Source of the DNA: Bacteroidia bacterium | GTDB lineage: Bacteria > Bacteroidota > Bacteroidia > JANWJV01 | DNA: 40,495 bases | NCBI GenBank assembly: GCA_025451785.1 | Contig: JANWJV010000062.1 | Span: 1-40,495 of the forward strand | Reading direction: 5' to 3' | In this document: piece by piece, positions 9,064-16,681 of the stretch | How the letters are laid out: every line of letters begins with the position of its first letter | Numbering within the stretch: position 1 is the first letter of the stretch | Notes under the pieces: model-generated | Databases searched by the model: none | What the model was told of the DNA's origin: nothing | What the model saw: the letters and a program-made list of their open reading frames with translations, nothing else | Made by a program: the position numbers and the translations under genes

Positions 9064-9588
9064 ATGAAAATGATCAAAGGATTTTTTCTCGCACTTTCGC
9101 TGACAGGCTTTTGCCTGGCAGCCAATGCGCAGGTTACGATCGACCGCTGGGTGATAGGCACTTGTGGCAGTTCTGCAACTGTGGGAAGCTACACCATAAT
9201 GCATAACTCGGGTGAGGCAGTGGTGAGCAGCGTGCCCTTCGGCAGCAGTCTTCTTACACAGGGCTTTGAGCAGGCCGACGAAAGTCCGAAAGATGGGCTT
9301 GGCGGTGCTTTCTATCATGGCTTTACGCCCAATGGCGACGGTAAGAACGATTTCTGGTATATCGATAGCGCCGCGTATTATAAGAACACCGTTGAGATCT
9401 ACAACCGCTGGGGAAACAAAGTGTGGGAAGGCCATGACTATGACAACACAACCGTGTTGTGGGAGGGTACCAACAGCAAGGGAGAAACGCTGCCTGATGC
9501 CACCTACTTCTTCCTCGTAAGGATCGACCAGGGAACCGGAAGGCTTGCGGGCAAAAACTACAAAGGCTGGGTAGAACTAACCAGATAA
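9064..9588 (+). CDS. Small secreted protein with T9SS type B (CHU_C) sorting domain
   Basis: The 174-residue protein has a signal peptide (ends near ANA-QV). A short N-terminal part (about 24-75; VIGTCGSSA, GEAVVSS, LTQGFEQ) resembles the stub domain found in many Bacteroidota surface proteins. A complete CHU_C domain follows (about 80-174; GFTPNGDGKNDFW, EIYNRWGNKVWEG, LPDATYFF, KGWVELTR). It lies 19 bases before a porP/sprF-like gene, the usual arrangement for a type B substrate and its cognate outer-membrane protein. Being nearly all sorting domain, it could be a carrier, plug or anchor subunit rather than an enzyme. That role is inference. Confidence 0.85.
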   Translation: MKMIKGFFLALSLTGFCLAANAQVTIDRWVIGTCGSSATVGSYTIMHNSGEAVVSSVPFGSSLLTQGFEQADESPKDGLGGAFYHGFTPNGDGKNDFWYIDSAAYYKNTVEIYNRWGNKVWEGHDYDNTTVLWEGTNSKGETLPDATYFFLVRIDQGTGRLAGKNYKGWVELTR

Positions 9589-9607
9589 TCCATTTAAAAC
9601 CATAACG

Positions 9608-10534
9608 ATGAAACGTATCATTACTGTTGCCGGACTTTTTCTCCTCGCGTTTAGCGCCGGAGCCCAGCAGGACGTACAGTACACGCAGTACATGTTCAAC
9701 CAGCTTTCGCTTAACCCCGGTTACGCAGGCAGCAAGGACGCGCTTAATACTGCTCTCACCTACAGGGACCAGTGGAGGCAAATGGAGGGCGCTCCCAAAT
9801 CGGTGATGGCTTTTGTGCACGCGCCTCTTAAAATAAAGAAGATAGGCCTCGGGGCGCAGCTCTCAAGCGACGAGATAGGCCCCAAGAAAGTGTTGGGGCT
9901 CAGCGGCACGTTTGCTTATCGCCTTTACCTTGGCAACAATGGAAAACTGGCTATGGGCCTGCGCTACGGGATGTACAATTATACTTTCGACTGGACCATG
10001 ATCAATTATAAGGACCCTACAGATCCTTATAATACACAGAACATCACTCACAAGCTGGTGCCCACCGCCGATTTTGGTATTTATTTCAATTCGCTTAACT
10101 ACTACGCGGGGCTTAGCGCCACCCACATTTTTGGCGACCGTACCATTACCGAAGGTGTTGACAATCCCATTGGCGCTAACGCGGAGCTCAAGCCTCACGT
10201 GTTTACTACCGGAGGCGCTGCCTTTTCGCTCATGGACAACCTGGTGTTCAACCCGTCGCTGCTCATAAAGTTCGTGGAGAGCGCGCCGCCCAGCGCCGAC
10301 CTGTCGCTTAACTTTTTGATCGACGAGAAGATATGGCTCGGAACGTCGTACAGGATGGAGTACGGACTCACTTTCCTTGCCCAATACAACATTACACCCA
10401 AGTTCAAGATCGGGTACTCCTACGACGCTGGCTTTAATAAGATAGGCCGTGTTTCGGGGGCTAGTCACGAAGTGATGATCGGGTATGACTTTAATATTTT
10501 CAAATCGCAAATCATTTCTCCGAGGTATTTATAA
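9608..10534 (+). CDS. PorP/SprF-family T9SS outer-membrane protein
   Basis: The 308-residue protein has a signal peptide (ends near AGA-QQ) and the family hallmark directly after it: QDVQYTQYMFNQLSLNPGYAGS, split here as DVQYTQYMFN and NPGYAGSKDAL. The rest reads as alternating amphipathic beta strands (GLGAQLSSDEIGP, LAMGLRYGMYNY, KIGYSYDAGFN) consistent with a 14-strand-type barrel. Length is typical for the family. SprF in Flavobacterium is needed for surface delivery of the CHU_C protein SprB. Here the likely partner is the small CHU_C protein just upstream, and possibly the one at 177. It is very probably co-transcribed with the upstream fibre genes (19-nt gap). Confidence 0.92.
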   Translation: MKRIITVAGLFLLAFSAGAQQDVQYTQYMFNQLSLNPGYAGSKDALNTALTYRDQWRQMEGAPKSVMAFVHAPLKIKKIGLGAQLSSDEIGPKKVLGLSGTFAYRLYLGNNGKLAMGLRYGMYNYTFDWTMINYKDPTDPYNTQNITHKLVPTADFGIYFNSLNYYAGLSATHIFGDRTITEGVDNPIGANAELKPHVFTTGGAAFSLMDNLVFNPSLLIKFVESAPPSADLSLNFLIDEKIWLGTSYRMEYGLTFLAQYNITPKFKIGYSYDAGFNKIGRVSGASHEVMIGYDFNIFKSQIISPRYL

Positions 10535-10539
10535 TTTTG
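10532..10539 (+). promoter_or_regulatory. Possible -7 box overlapping the porP-like stop codon
   Basis: TAATTTTG fits TAnnTTTG. It includes the TAA stop of the gene ending at 10534 and lies about 30 bases before the ATG at 10571. No good TTG -33 box is visible, so it may be chance. If real, the OmpA-like gene has its own promoter. Confidence 0.25.
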
Positions 10540-10570
10540 CCCGGGGAGAACAAGAGAGCATCAACCGTTT

Positions 10571-13273
10571 ATGAGGAAGTTTAAAAGAGGGATCATTGTG
10601 CTGCTGTTGGCCTTTATGGCAGCTGGCAGTTACGCGCAGGTGAAAAGGGCCAATGCCTTTTACAACAAGAGCGATTACCCTAATGCCATAAAGCTTTATA
10701 CCAAAGCGCTGAAGGGGAAGGGTGAGAACCAGGAAGCCCTGGAGAAACTGGCGAATTGCTACCGCCTTACCAAGAACTACGAACAGGCCGAAGTGTATTA
10801 TGCAAAGGCTTGCGGTTCGCAGGGCGCCGATCCGCTTATGCATTTCTATTATGGCATTGTACTGAAGAACAACAAGAAGTATGACGAGGCGAAGAAAGAG
10901 TTTAACGCCTATTCGAAACTTGCCCCCAGCGATAAGAACGCCCAGGTGATGGTGAAGAACACCGACGAAGTGAAGGAGATCATTACGCGACCCCCTCAAT
11001 ATATGGTGCGTAACGTAGCCGCTGCAAATACAAAGAACGCGGAGTTCAGTCCTACGGTGTTCAAGAACGACCTGGTGTTTGTGGGTGAGAAGACCACCGA
11101 CCTCCTTAATTTCGAAAAGTATGCGCGTAACAATGAGCCCTTCCTCAACGTGTATGTTGCCGAGGTGAAGAAGGACAAGGATTCAATAAAATACAAGAAC
11201 CCTCATAGTTTCTCCGGCAGTATCAACTCGCAGTACCATGATGGACCGGTATGCTTCAGCAGCGACGATACTTTTATGATACTTACCAGGGTGAACGCGC
11301 TCAATAAAAAACAAAAGGACTTTGTGAACAGGGCCAAGTTGTATCGCTCCGATTATGAAAAAAGTTCCTGGTCGAAACCTGAACTGCTGCCCTTTTGCAG
11401 CGATAATTATTCCGTTGCGCACCCCTCGCTTTCGGCCGATGGCAAGATGCTTTATTTTACTTCCGACATGCCGGGTGGCTTTGGCGGAAAGGACCTTTAC
11501 GTTGTTAAGAAGGAGGGCAGCTCATGGGGCAAGCCCGAGAACCTTGGCGCGGGCATCAATACGCCCGGCGACGAAGTGTTCCCTTATATAAGGAACGACG
11601 GTGTTCTGTTCTTTTCTTCCGACGGGCATGCAGGGGTAGGGGGGCTCGATATCTTCTCGGCAAAACAAACGTCCGGAAAGTGGGGCTCCGTATCCAATCA
11701 GGGCATCCCTCTCAACTCTTCTACCGACGACTTTGGTGTTGTGTTTACCGAGAACAACAGCAGGGGTTATTTTTCTTCCGACCGCAAAGGCGGATCGGGA
11801 AGCGATGACATTTACAGCTTCATGGTATCGAACCGCTTCATTACCATGAAAGGAAAGATACTTACCAGCGCCAACATGAACGATGGCGCTCGTAATGCCA
11901 AGCTCACTCTTCTTACGGAAGATGGCAAAGTGGTGAACATCACTACCACCGATGGCGGCGGGTTCTTTAAGTTCGATAACCTGGACCCTGATACGAAGTA
12001 CTTGTTGAAGATCGATGAGAACGACCCGGCTTTTAAAGGCATACGAAAACTTTACCTGGCCGCCGACAAACCCAGCAAACTGGTGGGTGTTACGGTGATC
12101 AACGATAAGGGCGAACGCTTTGTGTTCAGGAACCTGCCTGCCGATATCAATGCGTTGGCGCAGCTTGAGGTGAAGGACGAAAATACCTTCAATATCGCGG
12201 GTAACCTTCTTTCGGGTGAGAACCCTTCGAAGCCGCTCGCGGATGTGAAGGTGAACCTGTTCAACGACAAAGGGGAAAAGGTGCAATCGACCACCACCAA
12301 CACCTTCGGTGCTTTTGTGTTCACCAACCTGCCTCCCGAAGAGAACTTTGTGGTGAAAGTGGATGAGAACGATTCACGCCTGCCTCCCAATACAAAGATC
12401 ATTTTTACCAATAAGAGCGGAAAAGATATCAAGGTGACCACTACGGGTACTAAAGGCGAGTTCAGGTTCCAGATCCTTTCTGCCGACAAGAGCACCCTTT
12501 CGCTCATTAAGGTGGAGGACATAGAGCTGCGTTATGATATGAAAGGAAGTTTCCTGGGAGATGACAAGTCGCCCATCGCCGGAACCAAGGTTAACCTGCT
12601 CAATGAGAATGGCCAGGTTATTCAAAGTACCACGACCGACGCGAAAGGGGGCTTCCTGTTCACCAGCCTGCCAGCCGACCAGAACTTTGTGGTGGCGCTT
12701 GATGAGAACGATACACGCCTGAGCAAGTTCAAGAAACTATTCCTGCTCGATGCCATCGGGAATATTGTTCGCGAGATATTTGGCAAAGACGGCAAGTTCA
12801 AGTTTACGCTTCTCCAATCGGAACAGCGCAAGCTAGGCCCCATTTATGTTGACGATCCCTGGCTGAAAGTGCTGAAGCTGAAAACAGACGTGAACACCAC
12901 GAAGAAGGACAGCCTTACCATCATCGAGAACATCTACTATAACGTGGATGCCTGGAACATTCTTCCTGCCGGTGAAAAGATCCTTGACAAAGTGGCCCAG
13001 GTGATGAAAGCCGATGGAGAGATCAACATCGAAGTAAGCTCGCACACCGATTCACGTGCTACTGACGAATACAACATGACGCTCTCGCAGAAACGCGCGA
13101 AGGCCGCCGTTGATTATATCGTGGCAAGGGGAGTTCCGGCTTCGCGCCTGCAATCTGTTGGTTACGGTGAAAGCAAGTTGATCAATCGCTGTAAGAACGG
13201 GGTAGAGTGCAATGACGAGGAGCACGCGAAGAACCGCCGCACCGAGTTCAAGGTGATAAGAAAACAGAAGTAA
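10571..13273 (+). CDS. OmpA-family protein with TPR, PD40 and three carboxypeptidase-regulatory-like domains (PorE-like)
   Basis: The 900-residue protein has a signal peptide (ends near SYA-QV, without a lipobox Cys) and TPR-like helices (about 24-130, ANAFYNKSDYPNAIKLYTKAL). A PD40/WD40-like propeller follows (about 150-420; SADGKMLYFTSDMPGGFGG, FSSDGHAGVGGLDIF, YFSSDRKGGSGSDDIY). Three roughly 115-residue carboxypeptidase-regulatory-like repeats start near 426, 541 and 656. A C-terminal OmpA peptidoglycan-binding domain ends the protein (about 785-897; SHTDSRATDEYN, LSQKRAKAAVDYI). The same domain order, with one regulatory-like domain, is known for PorE, a T9SS component linking the outer membrane to the wall. 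It lies 36 bases after the porP-like gene. Anchoring of the secretion or surface apparatus is the likely role. It is not certain to be the core PorE, since many paralogues exist. Confidence 0.88.
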   Translation: MRKFKRGIIVLLLAFMAAGSYAQVKRANAFYNKSDYPNAIKLYTKALKGKGENQEALEKLANCYRLTKNYEQAEVYYAKACGSQGADPLMHFYYGIVLKNNKKYDEAKKEFNAYSKLAPSDKNAQVMVKNTDEVKEIITRPPQYMVRNVAAANTKNAEFSPTVFKNDLVFVGEKTTDLLNFEKYARNNEPFLNVYVAEVKKDKDSIKYKNPHSFSGSINSQYHDGPVCFSSDDTFMILTRVNALNKKQKDFVNRAKLYRSDYEKSSWSKPELLPFCSDNYSVAHPSLSADGKMLYFTSDMPGGFGGKDLYVVKKEGSSWGKPENLGAGINTPGDEVFPYIRNDGVLFFSSDGHAGVGGLDIFSAKQTSGKWGSVSNQGIPLNSSTDDFGVVFTENNSRGYFSSDRKGGSGSDDIYSFMVSNRFITMKGKILTSANMNDGARNAKLTLLTEDGKVVNITTTDGGGFFKFDNLDPDTKYLLKIDENDPAFKGIRKLYLAADKPSKLVGVTVINDKGERFVFRNLPADINALAQLEVKDENTFNIAGNLLSGENPSKPLADVKVNLFNDKGEKVQSTTTNTFGAFVFTNLPPEENFVVKVDENDSRLPPNTKIIFTNKSGKDIKVTTTGTKGEFRFQILSADKSTLSLIKVEDIELRYDMKGSFLGDDKSPIAGTKVNLLNENGQVIQSTTTDAKGGFLFTSLPADQNFVVALDENDTRLSKFKKLFLLDAIGNIVREIFGKDGKFKFTLLQSEQRKLGPIYVDDPWLKVLKLKTDVNTTKKDSLTIIENIYYNVDAWNILPAGEKILDKVAQVMKADGEINIEVSSHTDSRATDEYNMTLSQKRAKAAVDYIVARGVPASRLQSVGYGESKLINRCKNGVECNDEEHAKNRRTEFKVIRKQK

Positions 13274-13275
13274 GT

Positions 13276-14232
13276 TTATTTTTCTTCCTGCTCCTCTACC
13301 TGCTTGAAGTCGATCCTGGCTTCCCTGTCCTTCTTGGCATGTTTGATGCTCACGTTCAGCTCGAAGCCGAGCAGGAGGATCACTGAGTTGAAGTGGATCC
13401 ACAGCATGATCACGATCAAGGTACCAATAGAGCCGTAAAGCTTGTTGTAGCTCCCGAAGTTGTTTACGTAATAGGCGAAGCCTAATGAAGTGACGATGCA
13501 CAGAAGTGTGGCAAAGGTGGAACCCGCGGAGACGAACCGCCAGCCCGATTTCTTAGAGGGGCCCAGGTAATAGATAGAGGAGATAGAACAAAAGAAGAGG
13601 CTGAAAACGATCAGCAGTTTCCCCAGGTTCATCATGTAGGCCCAGAAGCTGCCACTCTGTATCGCGAGCTGTTTGCTGAGATATTCAGTGTATATCAGCA
13701 GGGCAGTAGCCGAAAGGATCAGAAGTGTTTGGATGAACACCAGCAGCAATGAGATGAGGCGCTGCATCCAGAGCTTTCGTGTTTCAACGGTATGATAGCT
13801 TTGATTGAAGGCGCTTATCATGGCGTTGAAACCGTTGGTAGAAAAATAAAGCGCCGTGATGAAACCTATGGAGAGCAGCCCTCCGCGCTGGTGCAGGATA
13901 ATGTCTTCCAGTGTTTCCTCCATTGCCTCGAAAGCGGAGGAAGGCATGAAGGCCCGCAGAAGCGCGATGAGCTCATCCTGGAAACCTTCTATTGGGATAT
14001 ACGGGATAAGCGTGAAAAGGAAAATGGCCGAAGGGAAGAGGGCCAGGAAAAAGGAAAAGGCGAGTGATGAAGCCCTGGAGGTGATGGCGCCCTTTACGAT
14101 ACCCTTAAAAAAGAACTTGAGAACATCGTACAGGGGAAGCCCTTCGAAGCCGGGCAAGTGTATCTTTTTGGTGAGTGATGAAAGGAATCTTACAGGTGCT
14201 GAACCACGTATTGCTGCAAGAAGATTAGGCAT
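13276..14232 (-). CDS. YihY/BrkB-family inner-membrane protein
   Basis: This 318-residue membrane protein has a cytosolic N-terminus and about six hydrophobic segments (for example around SLAFSFFLALFPSAIFLFTL, ISLLLVFIQTLLIL, LLIVFSLFFCSISSIYYL and LIVIMLWIHFNSVILLLG). It also carries family text, the early ASSLAFSF...LFP and the late YGSIGTLIVIMLW. The function of the family is unresolved; the old 'ribonuclease BN' name is no longer accepted. Its stop codon lies 2 bases from the stop of the convergent OmpA-like gene, and its start is 1 base after the nadC stop, so it is the last gene of a DUF4783-nadC-yihY unit. Confidence 0.9.
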   Translation of the reverse strand: MPNLLAAIRGSAPVRFLSSLTKKIHLPGFEGLPLYDVLKFFFKGIVKGAITSRASSLAFSFFLALFPSAIFLFTLIPYIPIEGFQDELIALLRAFMPSSAFEAMEETLEDIILHQRGGLLSIGFITALYFSTNGFNAMISAFNQSYHTVETRKLWMQRLISLLLVFIQTLLILSATALLIYTEYLSKQLAIQSGSFWAYMMNLGKLLIVFSLFFCSISSIYYLGPSKKSGWRFVSAGSTFATLLCIVTSLGFAYYVNNFGSYNKLYGSIGTLIVIMLWIHFNSVILLLGFELNVSIKHAKKDREARIDFKQVEEQEEK

Positions 14233-14233
14233 G

Positions 14234-15103
14234 TCAGGAGATCGCTTTCAGGCTCAAATCTAAGCTTTTTACACTGTGTGTGAGAGCGCCGGTAGAAATA
14301 TAGTCAACACCACAGCGTGCATAAGCCACTATATTCTTTTCAGTAATTCCTCCCGATGCCTCCGTTTCGATACTGCCGTTCACCAGCTTCACTGCCGTGC
14401 GCAGCTGTGAAAGGCTGAAGTTGTCGAACAGAATACGATGAATACCGCCGGTGCTCATCGCTTCCTTAAGTTCCTTCATGCTGCGCACCTCGATCTCTAT
14501 CTTAAGCTTCTTCTTTTTCTTCTTCAGGTAATCCTGCGCTTTCCGTATGGCCGGTTCCACACCACCTGCATAATCCACATGGTTGTCCTTTATCAGGATC
14601 ATATCGTACAATCCGAAACGGTGGTTGTATGCCCCGCCGATCACTACCGATAATTTTTCGAGGCCGCGCAAACCGGGTGTCGTCTTGCGGGTATCGAGCA
14701 CCTTAGCCTTGGTGCCTTTGCACTTTTCCTGCATGCGCTTTGCCATGGTGGCGATGCCGCTCATACGCTGCATGCAGTTGAGCACCACACGTTCGGCAGT
14801 AACGATCGATCGTGCGCTGCCTTCTACTATAAAAGCGATGTCGCCCTTCTTCACCCGGTCGCCGTCACGAACGAAGAATTTGAGCCGGAGCTTTTTATCC
14901 GCTTTGCGAAAGATGTCGCGCGCCAGGTCAAGCCCGGCGATGACGCCGTTCTCTTTTACAAGGAGCTTCGCGCGGCCTTGTTTGTTAGCGGGAATAGTGG
15001 AGAGGGAAGTATGGTCGCCATCACCGATGTCTTCGGCAAGGGCTTCACGGATAAATCTATCAGTGCTGAAATGGTTCTTCAGAAGATAACCATCAATCCG
15101 CAT
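14234..15103 (-). CDS. nadC: Nicotinate-nucleotide pyrophosphorylase (carboxylating)
   Basis: Quinolinate phosphoribosyltransferase (EC 2.4.2.19) converts quinolinate and PRPP to nicotinate mononucleotide, CO2 and PPi in de novo NAD synthesis. The 289-residue protein has the usual length and motifs: EDIGDGDHTS near 24-33, LDTRKTTPGLR at 136-146, GGAYNHRFGLYDMILIKDNH at 156-175, IEIEVRS at 202-208, LFDNF near 225-229, ASGGI at 249-253 and DYISTGALTHS near 267-277. A run of six lysines (194-199) before the conserved strand is unusual but does not affect a motif. The start overlaps the end of the DUF4783 gene by 11 bases, so the two are probably translationally coupled. Confidence 0.97.
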   Translation of the reverse strand: MRIDGYLLKNHFSTDRFIREALAEDIGDGDHTSLSTIPANKQGRAKLLVKENGVIAGLDLARDIFRKADKKLRLKFFVRDGDRVKKGDIAFIVEGSARSIVTAERVVLNCMQRMSGIATMAKRMQEKCKGTKAKVLDTRKTTPGLRGLEKLSVVIGGAYNHRFGLYDMILIKDNHVDYAGGVEPAIRKAQDYLKKKKKKLKIEIEVRSMKELKEAMSTGGIHRILFDNFSLSQLRTAVKLVNGSIETEASGGITEKNIVAYARCGVDYISTGALTHSVKSLDLSLKAIS

Positions 15104-15491
15104 TTTCAGGCTCTACGGTGAACTGCTGGATGACCACTTTCCCGTCGGCTTTCTTGACAAGGAAATAGGTGAGCCTGAAAGTACCGTTAGAGGTCTGGAG
15201 TGTGCCGATGGCGTACTCTGATCCGTTCTTCGGAGCGCTTTTGTGCTTTACCGAGAACGATTTAACAGCGTGCTTTACAAAAAAATCTTTGACGATAAGT
15301 TCTGCCTGCGCCTTGCTGTAAACATCTTCCTGGTCGAGAAGCCTGAGGTCAACATTGGCATCAAAATATTCCGCCAGCGACTTAGCATTTCCTGAGCGGA
15401 TCACACCGGCGATATCGTCGGAAGTATCCTTGGCAAAGGAAGCAAAAGCGCTGGAAAGAAATAGGAGCGATGCGATGATGGTGGTTCTCAT
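15093..15491 (-). CDS. DUF4783 exported protein (NTF2-like fold)
   Basis: The 132-residue protein has a signal peptide (MRTTIIASLLFLSSAFASFA-KD). It has the pattern of the DUF4783/SnoaL-like family of Bacteroidota: DIAGVIRSGNAKSLAEYFD, then VDLRLLDQED, YSKAQAELIVKDFF, and beta strands ending VVIQQFTVE. Its function is unknown. The gene is commonly found just before nadC in this phylum, as here, with an 11-base overlap. The link to NAD synthesis is probably transcriptional only, since the product is predicted to be exported. Confidence 0.85.
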   Translation of the reverse strand: MRTTIIASLLFLSSAFASFAKDTSDDIAGVIRSGNAKSLAEYFDANVDLRLLDQEDVYSKAQAELIVKDFFVKHAVKSFSVKHKSAPKNGSEYAIGTLQTSNGTFRLTYFLVKKADGKVVIQQFTVEPENAD

Positions 15492-15630
15492 TTTTTGTAG
15501 CTTTTTAGAAGGTTTTAGCCTACTTTACAATAATTAAGCCAAACTTCCGGGCCCTTTTTGTCAAGCCAAAGATATATTTTTTTAACATTTTCCCTCGCTC
15601 GCCGTCTAATCTTTAAATTCGTTGTGCGTG

Positions 15631-16635
15631 ATGAGAAGATCCTTGTTGTTCCTGTTCCTCTGTATCGGTCTGGCGTGTGCGAGCAGAAGGTCATTTGACA
15701 AATGCCCGGCTCCGCCCGCGCCCGATTATGCAGACCTTAAGAACTGGATAGCCCTGCCTTTCAGGGCCGATGCCGGAGATACGGTTCCCCCTGGAAAGGA
15801 CATTAAGGACGGCCAGGCATTGGCGGAGGCAGATGTGTTCTATATACATCCCACGGTTTATCTTACGGCAAAGCAATGGAACGCCGACCTTTCCTGGGCC
15901 GATATCAATAAGAAGTGCGACGACTGTGTGCGTTACCAGGCTTCGGCCTTCAATGCCTGCTGCCGTGTATACGCGCCGCGTTACCGCCAGGCAGCGCTTA
16001 AATCGTTCTTCGATACGGTGAAGACCGATGGTAAACGAGCGCTTGCGTTGGCCTACTCGGATGTGAAGCGTGCCTTTGAATATTACCTGAAAAATTACAA
16101 CAACGGCCGGCCTATCATCATTGCCGGCCACAGCCAGGGTGCCGCGCATAGCGCGAGCCTGCTGAAAGAATTCTTTGATGGCAAGCCTTTGATGAAGCAG
16201 TTGGTGGCCGCTTATCCGATAGGCTTTCCCGCAAAGGTGAAAGAGTTTGTAACGATCCCTCTTGCCGACAGCGCCGCGCAAACAGGCTGCTTCGTTACAT
16301 GGAATACGGTAGTCTGGGGCACAAAGCCGGAGAAGAACTTTGCGAGGTATAAGAACAGCGCTTGTGTAAATCCCCTTACCTGGAGGAGAGACACCGTGTA
16401 TGCTCCCGCCTCCATGAACAAAGGAGGCTTGCCCTTTGGCTTCAAGCAGATAGATCCTGCTGTATGCGATGCTAAATGCTATTCAGGGGTATTGTGGGTG
16501 CACCGCCCTTCCGCAAAACGGTATTATGGTATGGCAAAAAGCTATCACCTGGTGGATGTGAACCTCTTCTACATGAACATCCGCGAGAATGCCTGCCAGA
16601 GGGTAAAAGCCTTCCTGGAAGCGGGCAAGCGCTGA
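15631..16635 (+). CDS. DUF3089 lipoprotein, alpha/beta-hydrolase type
   Basis: The 334-residue protein starts with a lipoprotein signal (LFLFLCIGLAC, lipobox GLAC with Cys near 17). The body matches DUF3089: DVFYIHPTVYLTAKQWNAD, YQASAFNACCRVYAPRYRQA, AYSDVKRAFEYYL, GRPIIIAGHSQGAAHS and LVAAYPIGFP. The GHSQG nucleophile elbow marks an alpha/beta hydrolase, probably an esterase or lipase. The acid residue is not certain, and a His in SYHLVDVNLFY near the end could complete the triad. ATG 15631 was chosen because it gives a clean lipoprotein signal; upstream TTG and GTG codons add only three residues. Its substrate is unknown. Confidence 0.88.
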   Translation: MRRSLLFLFLCIGLACASRRSFDKCPAPPAPDYADLKNWIALPFRADAGDTVPPGKDIKDGQALAEADVFYIHPTVYLTAKQWNADLSWADINKKCDDCVRYQASAFNACCRVYAPRYRQAALKSFFDTVKTDGKRALALAYSDVKRAFEYYLKNYNNGRPIIIAGHSQGAAHSASLLKEFFDGKPLMKQLVAAYPIGFPAKVKEFVTIPLADSAAQTGCFVTWNTVVWGTKPEKNFARYKNSACVNPLTWRRDTVYAPASMNKGGLPFGFKQIDPAVCDAKCYSGVLWVHRPSAKRYYGMAKSYHLVDVNLFYMNIRENACQRVKAFLEAGKR

Positions 16636-16647
16636 ACCGTTAGCGAA

Positions 16648-16678
16648 TTGTTTACGTAAGGAATATTCAGTATGTTTG
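16648..16678 (+). promoter_or_regulatory. Bacteroidota-type promoter of the GAF-SpoIIE gene
   Basis: A TTG (16648-16650) and TATGTTTG (16671-16678) are separated by 20 bases, an excellent fit to the phylum's TTG/TAnnTTTG promoter. The expected transcription start falls near 16684, at or inside the ATG of the next gene (16682), which implies a leaderless or nearly leaderless mRNA. Confidence 0.55.
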
Positions 16679-16681
16679 GAT

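Noticed and set aside
11522-12286. 254-codon minus-strand frame inside the OmpA-like gene
   Set aside because: Shadow frame. The plus strand encodes recognisable PD40 and regulatory-like domains, while the minus product has no motif or leader.
15541-15630. TAATCTTT before the DUF3089 gene as a promoter
   Set aside because: It has three bases between TA and TTT and lacks the final G and a TTG box at the correct distance; the match is too weak.
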